Part shown: in pieces, positions 42,830 to 56,000 of the stretch | Position numbering within the stretch: the first letter of the stretch is position 1 | How the letters are laid out: every line of letters begins with the position of its first letter | Assembly: GCA_030063045.1 (NCBI GenBank) | Contig: JAQSEB010000042.1 | Coordinates: 1-64,000 of the forward strand | Direction of reading: 5' to 3' | DNA: 64,000 nucleotides | Source of the DNA: Pratylenchus scribneri | Taxonomy: Eukaryota > Nematoda > Chromadorea > Rhabditida > Pratylenchidae | Program-made: the position numbers and the translations under genes | Notes under the pieces: generated by a model | What the model saw: the letters and a program-made list of their open reading frames with translations, nothing else | Database searches by the model: none | What the model was told of the DNA's origin: nothing

Positions 42830-43615
42830 ATTCCTAAAAACATTTTGTTTTTGTTCCGTTTAACATTATGTTTTTTGTTTCCCAAACATTTTATGTTTTT
42901 TGTTTCCTCAAACATTTTGTGTATTTGTTCTTCCAAACATATTTGTGTTTTTGTTTCTTTCAAACATTTTGTGTTTTTGTTATTCTGAACATTTTGTGTT
43001 TTTGTTTCTTCCAAACATTTTGTGTTTTTGTTCATCCAAACATTTGTGTTTTTGTTCTTCCAAGCATTTTGTGTTTTTGTTCATCCAAACATTTTGTGTT
43101 TTTGTTCATCCAAACATTTTGTGTTTTTGTTTCTTCCAAACATTTTGTGTTTTTGTTCATCCAAACATTTTGTGTTTTTGTTCATCCAAACATTTTGTGT
43201 TTTTGTTTCTTCCAAACATTTTGTGTTTTTGTTCATCCAAACATTTTATGTTTTTTGTTTCCTCAAACATTTTGTGTTTTTGTTCTTCCAAACATATTTG
43301 TGTTTTTGTTTCTTTCAAACATTTTGTGTTTTTGTTATTCTAAACATTTTGTGTTTTTGTTTCTTCTAAACATTTTCTGTTTTTTATTCATCCAAACATT
43401 TTGTGTTTTTGTTCATCCAAATATTTTGTGTTTTTGTTTCTTTCAAAACATTTTGTGTTTTTGTTCATCCAAACATTTTGTGTTTTTGTTTCTTCCAAAC
43501 ATTTTGTTTTTTTGTTCTTCCAAACATTTTGGGTTTTTGTTCTTCCAAGCATTTTTTGTTTTTGTCCTTCCAAAAATTTTGTTTTTGTTATCAATCCAAA
43601 CATTTTGTTGTCGTT
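42830..43615. repeat. 25-bp minisatellite, about 30 units
   Basis: Unit CATTTTGTGTTTTTGTTCAT + CCAAA, with common variants ending TTCTTCCAAA and small length differences. It begins about 270 bases upstream of the first exon of copy A and ends before the 3' end of copy B. All frames stay open on both strands because of the composition, so the Phe/Cys/Val-rich translations are not evidence of coding. Confidence 0.9.
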
Positions 43616-43890
43616 TTCCCATGCAAAGGAATATTTTCATACGAAAAATTTTCAAATATTTTGTTCATAAGTAAATTGTTTTAATAATATTTATATTTAA
43701 CATCAATGAAATAATTAAAATTAAATGAATAAATAAAATCAAGATTGAGTTAAAAATATTTATCATTAACAAGATGTTCAAAAATAATGAATTTAATTTA
43801 TGTTCAAAAAATTCAATGTAATTATAATTTGAATGTCTTCTTCAATTTCTTGGTTTTTCAATTCTCTGCCCATAATTTCCAAACATAATT

Positions 43891-46800
43891 TCAGAATTCC
43901 TTAATTTTTAAAATGTTATTTAATTATTTTAAAAAGTACTTTTACCCCGATTCCTGTTATTCCCACAATGACATATGAATTAATATTAATCAGCTTATCG
44001 AATTGTTCCTCCCAATCCGCCCTTAAATGTTCTTTGTCCTTTTGATGTCGTACAAGAAATCGCGCCTCTCGAAAATGAGGCCATGGTTGTTGATTTGCAT
44101 TCATGTTATCATAAAGGGCAAGCACTTCTCCAGTTTTTTCATTATCCAAAATGAAATTTGGATCTATTCCCCAGCGGATTGGCATTATGAAATTGGCCGA
44201 TTGGTTTGAACCAATGAATTGCTAAAAATTAATAATAAAAAAAATAATTCACTTTCAGTTAAAAATGTAAAAATATCAAAAATTCGATAAAGAAAATGAC
44301 GAAAATATCATATCGGTTTACTGTTTATAACGGTTAAGTATTTGATCCTAGACCATCAAATCATATACAAAATCGATAGAGATTCGTTAAGATGCGTCAT
44401 TTAAAAGTGATTTGGCTCATGTTTAATCATCTTTTTAATGGTTTAAATAGTTTAATACCATTAACTTTCCATTAACTTTTGATAAACCAAGACAAATAAT
44501 TTGAAGTGATCTATCGATTCGGCATAGAGATTACTAACCAATAAGAGAAACCATTATAATCTTTTCTTCATTTTCAATTAATTAACCAGATTAAATATTA
44601 ACCAAAAATAAATTTTAAATTAATAACCTCTTTGATTTTGCTAATAAAAATGGTCATTAAGGCATTATTTAGGTAAAACTGGAGCAATTTTGGCCTTTGG
44701 TCAGAGCGGGATTTGACAAGCCATTTGACCAACAAATCAATGTCCTCTTTATTATCATCAAATAGTTCGATTCCCCGTATTGCTTGAACATTTTCGATTA
44801 GGCCAAACGCATTTGGATTGAATCGGACAAATTCAGTGAAACGTCTGTCATCATCACTAAGGGTAACAGCTTTCATTGCCAGCATTTGGAATAAACGACG
44901 AATTTGGCCAAATTGTTCCACGGAATTGCAGATGTTAATATCGACGGGAAGAAATGATAAACAAAATCCATTTAATTTTGGGAGAATGCATTCAATGAAT
45001 TGCATAATTTGGCCATTCAAAAAACTGCAAAAAAACATATATAAGCCTTTTTTTAAAATTTAGGCTATTTGAATTGTATCCACAAAACTTAAAAGTAGAG
45101 TCCAGTCTTTCAAAATTTACATACCCCGTTCCGGGTTTTTTCAGAAAAAATTATCCGAGCCCGGCAAAAAAGAGCCGGTTTTGGTCGATTTTCAGAAAAT
45201 TACGAAAATATTGCCGGGCCTGCTTCCGGGCCCGGTTGTGTTTTATGTGCCGGGTTCCGGTCTCATAAAAAAGCCCTAAGACGCCGGTTTTTCCGGTTCT
45301 GGACCGGCGCCGGACTCTACTTAAAAGTAGTAAATGGTATGATACCCTCTATGGCCAGAAATTCGAAATTTTTATTAATTGTGATTGTCATATTTCTAGA
45401 TCACGATGAGCTAATTAAATATAGGAATCTCTTTTGCTTTAAAAGACAAAAATAAAACAATTTTAATTTTTTAAATTAAAATAGGGACAGGGATGCTATC
45501 TCCAAAACTCAAAAACCTGGCAAACCCATTCAAAAACCTGGCAAAAACCGGGCAAAAATTTTCAAAAACCTGGCAAAAAACCGGGCATGCTTAAAAAGGT
45601 GTAAAAAACAAAATAAAGCTTATAAAAATGTTTATTTTCATTTTTAACTTATAATTTGACTTATTTTAGTCAATTCCGCTTGAGAAATAAGCAAAAAATA
45701 AATTAAAATTTTCCCACTAAGAAAAAAATTTTTAGTCAAAAATAGCCGCGCAGCGAATAATGTAGTCCAAAAATGGTCGCGCAGCGAAAAATTTGGTCTA
45801 AAAATAGCCGCGAAGCGAAAAATTTGGTCTAAAAATAGCCGCGCAGCGAAAAATTTTAACCATTTTAAAGTAAAATATAAAAATCTGGCTAAATCCTGGC
45901 AAATTATGTAAAACCTGGTAAAAACCTGGCAAAAACAAAAACCGGGAAAAAACCTGGGCCGGACCCTCAAAACCGGGAAAATCCCCGGTTTTCCTGGTAT
46001 TATGGCATCCCTGAATAGGGATTAAGATTAGTTTTTGCTTTTTGAGGGCCTTAGTCTTACTCATCAGTCAGCAGTTTATTGTGTCTCGTATGGTTTCATA
46101 TTGACTTATTTTATTTGGCGAAAATAAACAGAATGGCAAAAAGATTAAAACGGTTCAACCATTTCCACTTTACCCATAAACCCTATCCTATACCCAATTA
46201 ATCTACCATATTTAAAAAAATAATTTAAAATGACTAGACTGGTACTTGTCTCGTTTTAGTGTTAGGGTTTAGGATACATTTGAGATGATTTGCACATCAT
46301 CCTAATCCAATCCCTAACATATCCCTGAATGACCCCAACCCTAAACCTGATGACCCATAGGGGGGCCAAGCACTTCCCAAAAGAAAATTTAAACGAGACA
46401 AGTACCGCTAAATCTAATCAGAATTATCAATTATTAAAAAAGAAAGTTCAAACATCTATTTAATGAATATATGGTTTCTTGGTTTATGATCTAACATTCA
46501 ACCATTTCAAACCATTTGGCCATTTCGTTTTAAATATTTCCTTTTTATTCATAATTTCCTTACTGAATCTTAATCTTGTCAAATCCTGTGATGTAGTTTG
46601 GCGGTTGGATTGAAGCTATTGGAATGTCCCATTCGATGTATTCCCATTCATTCTTTTCTTTCCATCCTTTCAGTTTGTCTTGATAAATTCCATTTGATTT
46701 ATTGTATTGAAACCCAAATTCCAAAATATAATCAATATTGTGTGGCTTCACATTTCCATGCAATTTTGGCCAACATAATTGTCTGAATGCCTCGCATGAG

Positions 46801-47259
46801 GTGCTCAATTTGGAATCGGCCAATTCTTTGCGTTTAATCCATGGCAGAGAATCAATCAGCCAATTTGACACACTGAACATTTTTTTCTATTCTCTCAATT
46901 TTTTTATTAAACCTTTTTCTTGTCGGCAATTTTGGACTTTTTTCGTCCATTTTCTCTTCCAAATCCTTGGATTTCTTTTCAGGAATTTCATGGTGATTTG
47001 AATTTGCAGCAATTTGTTTTGTTGGAATTTCCCGCTTAATTAAAAAATAATAATGGGTTTTTAAAAAATTTTCATAAATTGTCAAAGTAACTTGGAATTT
47101 TCCCGCTTCCATTTTTTCAATTTTTTCCAACAATTTTGCATTTTTTTCCTCCATTTCGGTGTTTTGCTTTGTCAATTCAGCATTTTGGCCTTCAACCTTG
47201 TCCAATTTTTTCTTCAGATCACTAATTTCATTGGCCAATTTTGCATTTTCATCAGACAT
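43891..47259 (-). CDS. Lineage-specific coiled-coil family protein, copy B, 426 aa
   Basis: Exons 47092-47259, 46913-47034, 46564-46872, 44628-45024, 43946-44221 and 43891-43899 give 427 codons with consistent phases. Domains match copy A nearly residue for residue in exon 3 (WLIDSLPWIKRKE, KPHNIDYILEFGFQY) and more loosely elsewhere. The N-terminus starts MSDENAKLANEISDLKKKLD and is a coiled coil through about residue 56. No signal peptide or membrane segment is visible. The last exon is only nine bases (Glu-Phe-stop), as in copy A. The paralogues share intron positions and 5' flanking sequence, so they arose by tandem duplication. Function is unknown. The large intron 3 holds two hAT-like elements and one foldback remnant. 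Confidence 0.75.
45096..45319. mobile_element. hAT-like MITE with TAGAGTCC ends, 224 bp
   Basis: Termini TAGAGTCCAG and CCGGACTCTA with perfect 8-bp duplication CTTAAAAG (45088-45095, 45320-45327). Interior rich in CCGGGCCCGGTT and GCCGGTTTT phrases. It lies in intron 3 of copy B. Confidence 0.85.
45488..46013. mobile_element. hAT-like MITE, second copy of the GCCGGG family, 526 bp
   Basis: Termini CAGGGATGCTAT and ATGGCATCCCTG with perfect 8-bp duplication AATAGGGA (45480-45487, 46014-46021). It shares the GCGCGGC/GCAGCG core repeats and AAAACCGGG phrases with the element at 16408-17079, in opposite orientation. Confidence 0.85.
46228..46420. repeat. Foldback element with CTAACCCTAAAC-like phrases
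   Basis: Inverted ends GGTACTTGTCTCGTTT and AAACGAGACAAGTACC flank phrases such as GTTAGGGTTTAGGAT and CCCTAAACCTGATGACCC. Relatives are at 32786-33000 and 58656-58863. Confidence 0.6.
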
Positions 47260-47998
47260 TCTTCCAAAGTTTGATGTTAAATTTATCAAAAAAAAAATTC
47301 TTGAAAAATAATGAAAAATTAATAAAAGATCGGCTAAAACCTAAATACAAAATAGTAAAGCGAAAAGAATATAAACAAAAAGGGGAATGTCCGGGTTTAG
47401 CGAAGAATATTTTTCTCTGTCTCTATTCTCTCAATATATAATTTGATTTTGATTAATTGTTTGTTTTCATATTAAAAGGGGACATGAGGCTTTACTCGTC
47501 AATTGTTCACTGGCTAATAATAATAAGATATTCGATCATCAGTCATTCATGAGTCATTCATCAATATTTAGAGCCCGGATTATTAGGTTCTGAGATATTT
47601 TTTATGGATCAGATTTTATGAGAAATATATGATGTCATCTTATTTTAATGGGATTTTATCTTGAATAAATATTGCTGAGTATTCAGATATTTTTATATTA
47701 TGAAAAATTTTACCAATACTCCTTTATTTTGACGATTTTTATCAAAAAAAGAATTATGAAACACTTTTTCTAAATATTTTTTGAGTATAAAAAGTGCATC
47801 AAATGTTCAAATATAGGCCGTCATAATTTTCTTAAAAGGAAAAAGAAATGGGTCTGATGATGATGGCGCATACTCAATACTCATTTTTCATTATTTGATC
47901 GAGATGATTTTTTAATCATATCCTATAATATTATTTTATTAGACAACCTTATTTTTGATAATAAAATTTTCATAATTGAAATATTTTTTAATTTAAAG
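47260..47998. other. Upstream region of copy B
   Basis: The first ~150 bases match the upstream region of copy A, including AGAATATTTTTCTC, suggesting a duplicated promoter or 5' UTR. The remainder is AT-rich with no recognised feature. Confidence 0.45.
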
Positions 47999-49134
47999 GC
48001 CTGTGTCCATTCGAGCCGACGCTGGTCGAGTGGCTGGACGATGGTCGCTGGCAAGTTGATATGCACCCGTTGGCCATTGAGCCCTCGACCAATATTCCTG
48101 CGTCAATGTGCGTTTGCGATATCGTCTCCATGGCCCTGCCGGCAGTGATGATCACTTCAATAATTCGGATTGTCCTTTGGGGCCTGGATGCGTTTGCCCA
48201 CATTCATTGGTTCGAGAAAGCGATGAAATTGGTGAAAATGTGTTCCCGAAAAAAATGCGAACAGAAATGCGACCCTGCGCTCGGAGAGGTGTTCAGCAGA
48301 TCAGCACCTGTTGCTGGTTTGTGGTGTTGGGAACAATCCTGCCATAGTTTGCTGTATCCTCCGAAAATCATTGGCAGTATGAAACAATTCAAATTGTATT
48401 AAATAAATGATCCATGTGTTGTCGATCAATAATTTATATAGAATTTAAACCAGAATTAGGTTAAAAAATTTATTTGACCCATTTTGAATACTTACAATTT
48501 TAATTAAACAAACATATTCTTTGTCAATATGTCAATTATTTTGAAGCTACAATTTATCTAAAAGTATTTATAGATGATTCAATAACTTTAACTTCATTGA
48601 CATTAGATTCTTTGCAGACTTTTTCTTACATTTATTGCATATTTATACTACATTTGTCTCCAGATCTTTTCTTGCATATTTATTCTGCATTTGTCTCCAG
48701 ATCTTTTCTTGCATATTAATTCTGCATTTTTCTCCAGATCTTTTCTTGCATATTTATTCTGCATTTGTCTCCAGATCTTTTCTTGCTTATTTATTCTACA
48801 TTTGTCTCCAGATCTTATCTTACATATTTAGATAAATTTATATAATTCATATTCTGTCATTTATTTATTTTCATTTTGCGCACCCTCTTCAATTCCTCTT
48901 TTTTAATCTTTCTTTATAGATTTTTTGGTGGGCCAATGTGTGGAGGCGCCGGACAAAGACCGAACACATCCCGAGGGGTCATGAGCAAAAATGGAGAAGA
49001 TGTGTCTTCAGGGGAATGTTGTGGTGGTGGTGGCTTGGAGTGAGAATAATTTGGGTTAAATGGACACATTGGTCGCCGCTCGCCGGTGGTCTAGTCTGCC
49101 TCGGTCCAGCTTCTTTCACCTCCACCACCAAGAA
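47999..49134 (+). other. GC-richer coding-like stretch, strand and frame unresolved
   Basis: Composition rises sharply here. After an acceptor at 47998, the plus strand is open for 400 bases to a stop overlapping AATAAA (48400). A different plus frame from about 48076 to 48347 reads more naturally, with NSDCPLGPGCVCPHS. A further plus exon fits 48920-49048: a strong acceptor TTTCTTTATAG, then FFGGPMCGGAGQRPN and SSGECCGGGG, and a strong donor GTGAGA. The minus strand is also open there (Pro-rich, starting MCPFNPN). The switching suggests a frameshifted or mis-assembled gene for a secreted Cys-rich protein. No family is recognised. Confidence 0.35.
48650..48835. repeat. 37-bp minisatellite, about five units
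   Basis: Unit begins CATTTGTCTCCAGATCTTTT and continues CTTGCATATTTATTCTG. It is tandem and nearly perfect in the middle copies. Confidence 0.85.
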
Positions 49135-51171
49135 ATTGCCTCTCTTTCTGTTTTTCTATGCAGCTGGTGTTTTTTTTGCAGGAAATAAAGGGGGATTGTG
49201 TCTCTCTCAATTATAAAGAGGTAAAAGGTGGGCTTGGTTTGGTCAGAGTTGTGTAGAACCAATGTGAGTTGTGAGGGGACCCGGCAACAGACGAAGAAAA
49301 CAAATCTCCGCGGGACAACCAACCAACCAACTAACGAATATGGCTGTATGCGGCAACTGCAATTTGGGTGGGAGAAGCTGGAGCTGGGTCAGTTGCGTCA
49401 TATCAACGCCGAAATATGATAGAGAAAATATTAAGTTTTAAATGAAACAAAATTTAATTAGCAATATCTCATCAAGTCGCGTTGAATGATATATTATATG
49501 ACCCAAAATACCAAAGTTCGTATTTTTCGAAACCAGTTTCAGAATGGATAACGGTTCAATCAATTAAGCTAATCAAAAATTAATGTCATATTCGGATTCC
49601 CCATCATCGAAAACCACTAAATATTTATTTTTACCGATTAATAAAATGAAAAATTTTTTGGTAAATATGTGGGGAACAAACTTAATTATTACCCCCGAAG
49701 GAAAAAAACCCCGAAATTATTACATGAATTGATAAGATCTAAAGAAATATAATAAAGAATTAAAAAAAATTGAAGAAAAGTTAAAAAAGGTACTGTAAAA
49801 ATCTTTAAAATCCACTTAAAATTAATTTTCAATCAAAAAAATTTTCTTATTGTTTACGAAATATTTTTAAATTATTTATTATATCTTATCATGGAATGAT
49901 TTTTAATTTTATTTATTATATTTTGATTATTTTTTAATTGCAATAAAATTGATAAAAGAAAATATGGGAATGGAATTTAATTGATTGGAAATATTTAATA
50001 AATTCCATACTTCAATTTTTGATTTAAATAAATTTTATATTGAAAATTAAAAGTTGATACAATATCTTTTTTTGTTAAAAATTTATTCATTCTCTTGCCA
50101 ATTTTAGAGTTATTCTTTTCTTAACCGGGATACATTGTATCATAAATTGCTTGATAATCCGCAAAATAGGCTAGCTTTGATTTTCTCAATTCAAGTTCAT
50201 CATAGTGGAATGGTAACCGCATTGGTCCAAATGTTTAACTGGCACAGTTGTTGCTGCACAATAAACACCATATACATTATATACTGCCTAAAATGCCACA
50301 GAGATTACACTTCGTATAAGAATTTAAAATATAGATAATATAAAATTTAAATTTTTCGATTAAATAAGGAATTTATTTATATAACATACATTAAATTATT
50401 ACTTAGAATCTATAATCTAATCATAGAAAAAAGGTTTTATCTTATCAAAATATTGTAAAAAATTTTAAATTTTTTTTATGTTAAAAATTTCAATTCATGT
50501 GAATTCAAAAATTTTTAATATTTAAAAATTAATTAATTAATTAAATAAAAGTGAAAATAAAATTTTTAAATAATTTCGAATAATTCTATTGGTATTATAT
50601 ATTTTTTTATTATTTATACCTAAAAATTATCATCAGATTGTTATTTTAACTTTTTAAAATTTATTATAAAAATGAAATTACTATTTTTAATATATATTTT
50701 TCGAATATCAAAGAATTTTTAATTATAAATATTAACTTTACAACATTGTTGAAAGCAATAACCATGGCCCGCATTTCCTTCCAACATATGAAAGTGGCAA
50801 TAACGATCATGTTGCGACTAATTTAAAAAAAATAAATAATCATAAAAAAATAAATTACTAATATCTAATAGCTAAAAAAATTTTTTCTTATTTTGTGTTC
50901 TAATTTCATTTATTTTATTCAAAATCTTTTATTAATCTACTTTATTTCTTTTTATATTCATGAATTTATAAATAATTTCCTGGCATATTGAAAAAAGGAT
51001 AAATTAATCTAATATAATATTGATTAAAATATTATTAAAAATAAATTTATTATATTTTTCCTTCATTTCAAAATAAAAATAATTTTGATGATTATTATAT
51101 ATAAAAAAAATGAAAAATATTTTCACATTGAATTATTTTTATTTTTTTTTTTGGTATATATAAATTATAAT

Positions 51172-51750
51172 TAGGGCACGGATTTATATTGATTTCAATA
51201 TTTTTTTGCGAACCTAAAATTGCTTGAAACCAACTTAAAACATGTTTTTATCAATATTTTGTTTATTTTCATGATATTTTTTGTTAATATGCATCAATAT
51301 TTTGATACATTTTGACCGTCAATATTGATATCAATATTTTGACATTTAACATTTTCATCAAAACATAATTTGTTATTTTTGAAAAATTTTACTATTTTTT
51401 TAAGAAAAAATTCAAAAAATTTTTGAAAAATTCTGACACTTTAAAAAATTTTAAGACTTTTTTTGGAAATTTAAAAAAATTGATTTTTTTTATAAAAATT
51501 TACACGAAATTAATTTTGGCTTTTTTTCACAAAATTTATTGATGTCTATAAAAATTCTATTTTTTTAAATGAAATTTTTGAATAAAAATATCAGAAATTT
51601 TTCATAAAAGTTAGCATTTTTAAAAAATTTTCTTCAATATTTCATCAATATTTTACTGATTTTTTGAAAATTTCATCAATATTTTGGGATTTCTTAATCA
51701 ATATTTCCATCAATATTTCGGGATTTTTCGTCTATATAATTCCGCGCCAA
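51172..51750. mobile_element. hAT-like MITE, TCAATATTTT family, 579 bp
   Basis: Same family as 304-949. Begins TAGGGCACGG, ends CCGCGCCAA, flanked by ATTATAAT on both sides (51164-51171, 51751-51758). It lies in an intron of the cysteine-rich gene. Confidence 0.75.
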
Positions 51751-52142
51751 ATTATAATTTACTTTATGAATTATTTTATAAAGATTCAATTCTTGTCAAT
51801 TTTTTAATCAATAATAAATAAGATTTTACAAAAAAATAATTATATAATAATTAAAAACTTATTAGTATATTAATAAAAATAATTAATTTTTTTACATAAT
51901 TTACCTTCAATTTCATTTCTACTAGAAACGAGTATTGTAATGTAGCCTTTTTCGTTATCCACTCTTTTTCCCAAGTGCATCAACCGCATAAAACCACCTT
52001 CTTTATTGCCCATATTTTTTTCCTGTCCATTGATAACAAGTTTCAGGGATAATTGCATAAAATTTTTCCTTATTAGGTGCTTCCATATTTAAATTCCGTA
52101 GTTCAGGCTTAAAAATTTATGAAAATTGAAATAATTATCATT

Positions 52143-53000
52143 AGGGCGCGGATTAATATGCAAAAGCATGTTTTGTTTGCGCATATCCTATGTATTAAAG
52201 GGTGCGAAAATAACATTTTTGCGTTTAAATTTTTTATTTAAACCGGTTTTTCGTACATATTTTGCATATTTTGGCATTTTTTTTACATATTTAGTACATT
52301 TTTTCCCAAAATTCCAGAATTTTTATAAATTTTTAGTGAAAATTTCGAAATTTTATATATGAATTTATTTTTCTTTTATTTTTTTTACAAAAAATTTATG
52401 AAAAATTTTGGATAGAATTATATTTTCGAGAAAATTTCTTTATTTTATCTTGAAAATTTGTAGAAAATAAAAGGGAAAAAAATTTTCAAAAAAGTTAGGG
52501 TTCCCTCCTATGGGTCAAAATCCAAAATTTTTTTCAAATAGCACAAAATTTTTAGAAATATTGATTTTTTTGTAAATTGTAGGGAACTGGAATAGGGGTC
52601 GGCAAATGTCGCTTTGCGCAAAAAATGTGTCTTTCACATTTCGCCCATTTGTCGTTTTCTCTAGAAAACTTTTTCTCCGACGCTTCAATACATCTCTCGC
52701 TCAAGAGGAAAAGGAGAGACACATTTTCCTCCTTTAAAAGACACATTTTCCTCCTTACAAAAAAATTGCATAAAATGTGCATTTTTCCTCTAGCCGCCTA
52801 TTCTCTTTTGCACATTTTATGCACAAAGCGACATTTGCCGATCCCTAAACTGGAATGATTAATTCTTGAGTTTAATAAATTTTTTAAATTTTTTAACAAA
52901 AATTGATTTTGACATGAGCATATATGTGCATATTTGGCCTTTTTTGGCATATTTTTTGCATTTTTCGGCCATTTTTTTTATCATGCAAATAGTTTTAATT
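52143..53000. repeat. Element with TAGGGCGCGG end and GCATATTTT repeats, interrupted
   Basis: Starts TAGGGCGCGGATTAATATGC. Phrases such as GCATATTTTGGCATTTTTT occur both near 52257 and near 52920-52975, on either side of the inserted MITE at 52593-52847. The right terminus is not clear. Confidence 0.4.
52593..52847. mobile_element. hAT-like MITE with TCGGCAAATG ends, 255 bp
   Basis: Termini TAGGGGTCGGCAAATGTCGC and the inverted match ending GCCGATCCCTA. Perfect 8-bp duplication AACTGGAA (52585-52592, 52848-52855). The interior has AAGGAGAGACACATTTTCCT-type phrases and their complements. It is nested inside the repeat at 52143-53000. Confidence 0.88.
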
Positions 53001-56000
53001 TGCTGTTATGGCATTATATTATTATTATTATTATTTTATTTTTTATTTATTTTATATATTTAATTGAAATTACTTTCTATATTATTTTATTAAAAATTAG
53101 TTATTATTTAAATTTCAATTTTTTCAACGGTTAAATTCCCATTTTATTGGAAAGACTTTCAAAAATATTTAAATTTAAATTAATTTTAGAATCATTACAT
53201 TATTTGTGAACTTTATACATATTCACATTTATGTCTTGATTTTATAACATCTTTAAATTTATATTTTATTCATATTCTATTCATTTTATTAATGCTTTAG
53301 CCTTATTATTTTTAAAAATTTGAAATTTTTTATTGCAATAACTTGAGATAATAATAATTTTCAATGTGCCCTTTACAAAATTAAATTGCTTATTCAGGGT
53401 TTAATTATATGTTATTATCATTTATTTTTCCCAGTTAAAATTTTTTTCAAAAATCCTTTAATCAAATACTCTGAATATTTAGTCAACAACAAATATACTC
53501 TAAAATTATTCCAACTTGTTTTTAATCCTTTAAAAGATAAAAAGAAAATTTATTTACTATTAATGAAATTGATATTTTAAGATTTATTAAAAAATTAATT
53601 TAAAAAATTTGATATTAATTAAATTAAAGAAATTTTTCCCATATTTAAGTAAAATAGAAAAAAATTAATCAATTAAAACTTATAATATTTTTTCCTTGAA
53701 TAGTCTGGCCTTTTCTCGGCAAAAGTGTGTTCCCATATTTTGTAGTTCGGACGGTGGTGGCATGGGAACATTTTATCCCTTCTCTTCGAAAATGATATTT
53801 GATATCCCTTAATAAATCAATATCTTTATATAATTTTTTGTTTATCGTATTTTTTTCAATCATAGCTCAAATTCTAGAAGATAGAACAAAATTTCTATGG
53901 ACATATCAAAAAGAATATTTAATTAACTTTTGACAAATATTAGAATTTTTTTTATTTAGATTTACGAATTTGGGCTGTGTAATAGGACATTCCTCAAAAG
54001 TGGGCTTAATATAAATAAATATATTGTATAATAAATTCCCAAAATTCTTGGTCATACACAGTGTTGGGCGACACAGTTTTTATTGATTTTTTATCTGATT
54101 TGAAAATGTTAGATAATTGGACCCATGTCGTTAGTTGAATCCCACCAAGAATAAAATATTTATTTTAGCTTAATAAAAATTAGTAAGCTTTTTGGAATTG
54201 TTTAAGCCATTTTTTGAGTTGCGATTTTCCTAAAAAGTTGGAAGAAATTATTTGGCCAAATTATTAATTAAGTTATTGATAAGATAATGAAGGGATTTTC
54301 CTTATCTAAAAATGTTTTTTTTGGATTGGAATCAATTGAATAATTTAATCAATTATGGTCGTTTTAGTTTGATGTCTTAAATTGTTAGATTGAAGTATTA
54401 ATAGGCAAATGTAGGGTATCCGAAAAAGAATTCATTTTTTTTTGCGTATAGGTATACATTAGTAATTTAGAGACTTAAACCAATTGTGCGCGAATTTGAT
54501 TTTGATAATTTTTTCCAGGAATAGAATTCTAATAGGTAATATAATCCAAATAGAAAATATTTAGAGTGTGTTATCGTTTCCATACTAATTATTATTTTTA
54601 AATCTTTACATATATTTCTTTCTAATAAATTATTATATGCTTTTCAAAATTTTTTAATTAGGTCTTTTCTCGCCATGAAAATTTATTTATAATAATTTTC
54701 GTTCAGTATTTTCCCTAATCAAATAATAAAATCATTTTTTTCTAAGAATTATTATAAATTAGATTCTTGTAAAAAATCTTACAAAAATTGGAATTAAAAA
54801 TCAATATTAGAAAAAAATAATTACCAATTCTGCAGTACAAAATTATGTTTGAAACATTTTTTTCTATTATCACTCCTTTTATGTTCAGTTAAGTAAGTGT
54901 AGCATTTTCTTTAATTTCTTGGACTGATCTAACTAAAAATTAATTTTTATTAAATTATTTTTATGAATAATTTTAACGATAAAAAGATGGGTAACTTGAG
55001 ACAGGTTGATCAGGCGGTAATCTAGCATTTCGATTTTTTGTTCGCAAGAATCGTATGGGATCTAGAATAATGATAAAAATTAAAAAATTAGAAATTTTTT
55101 AAGAAGTAATTTTTTAACGAGGATTTATAATACATCTTAATTTTTATATTATGATGAAAATTTTGTTATAAAATATAAGGAAAATTTTAGAAAATGGTTT
55201 AATAATAAAGAGAGCATATTTAAATGGAAATGCTTATTTTATTTTTCCACATTGTAGGTTTAGTGAAAGTGTAGATTTTTTATTTTTAAATTATTTGTTT
55301 TAAAATGGTGAAAATGTATATTTTTGCATTTAGTTCATTATTTTGATGCAAATTTATCTGGTGCATCTCGAGTTCTGTTTTTAGGGGAAGCTCAAAACGA
55401 AACAATTCCGATATGCCATGGTGATTTCTATTCATTGGATCTTTTAAAAATCACAGATGATTCATTTCCAATATATAAATTTTGAAAGGATTTAAAAATA
55501 ATTAGAGGGCGTGAAATTTTTTATAATTGACAGATTTGGAAATTTTTAGATATATAATGATATATCTGTTCAATTTTTTCTTGGACGTACAAGAATTAAG
55601 GGGGAAAAGGCCTATGCTATACATTCTTCTTTAACATTTTCTGGCATGCTTATAATGAGATAGGAAGAATTTAGATTAAAAAATTTTGGACCTAAAAATG
55701 ACTAAAATACGTGTTCTTTTAAACTGTTGAATATTTATACGAATTATATTTTAATTTAAATAAATTCTATTTTATGAAATTTATTTTTTTTAATACAGAT
55801 TGGTTTGTGTTATAAATGTACTAGCCTTAAAATAATAAAATTATATACTTCTAATTTAAAAGTGATTTTTTTATAATAAAGACTTTTAATTTAAATTTGA
55901 TATGTAATTAATAGAATTTAATTTAACTATATAAAATCATAAATAAAATTATCTCCGGATATTTATTATGGAAATAAGCAATCTTATAAAAAAATGATCA

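Noticed and set aside
42868..43674. Long Phe/Cys/Val-rich plus-strand frame
   Set aside because: Entirely minisatellite sequence; several frames open on both strands.
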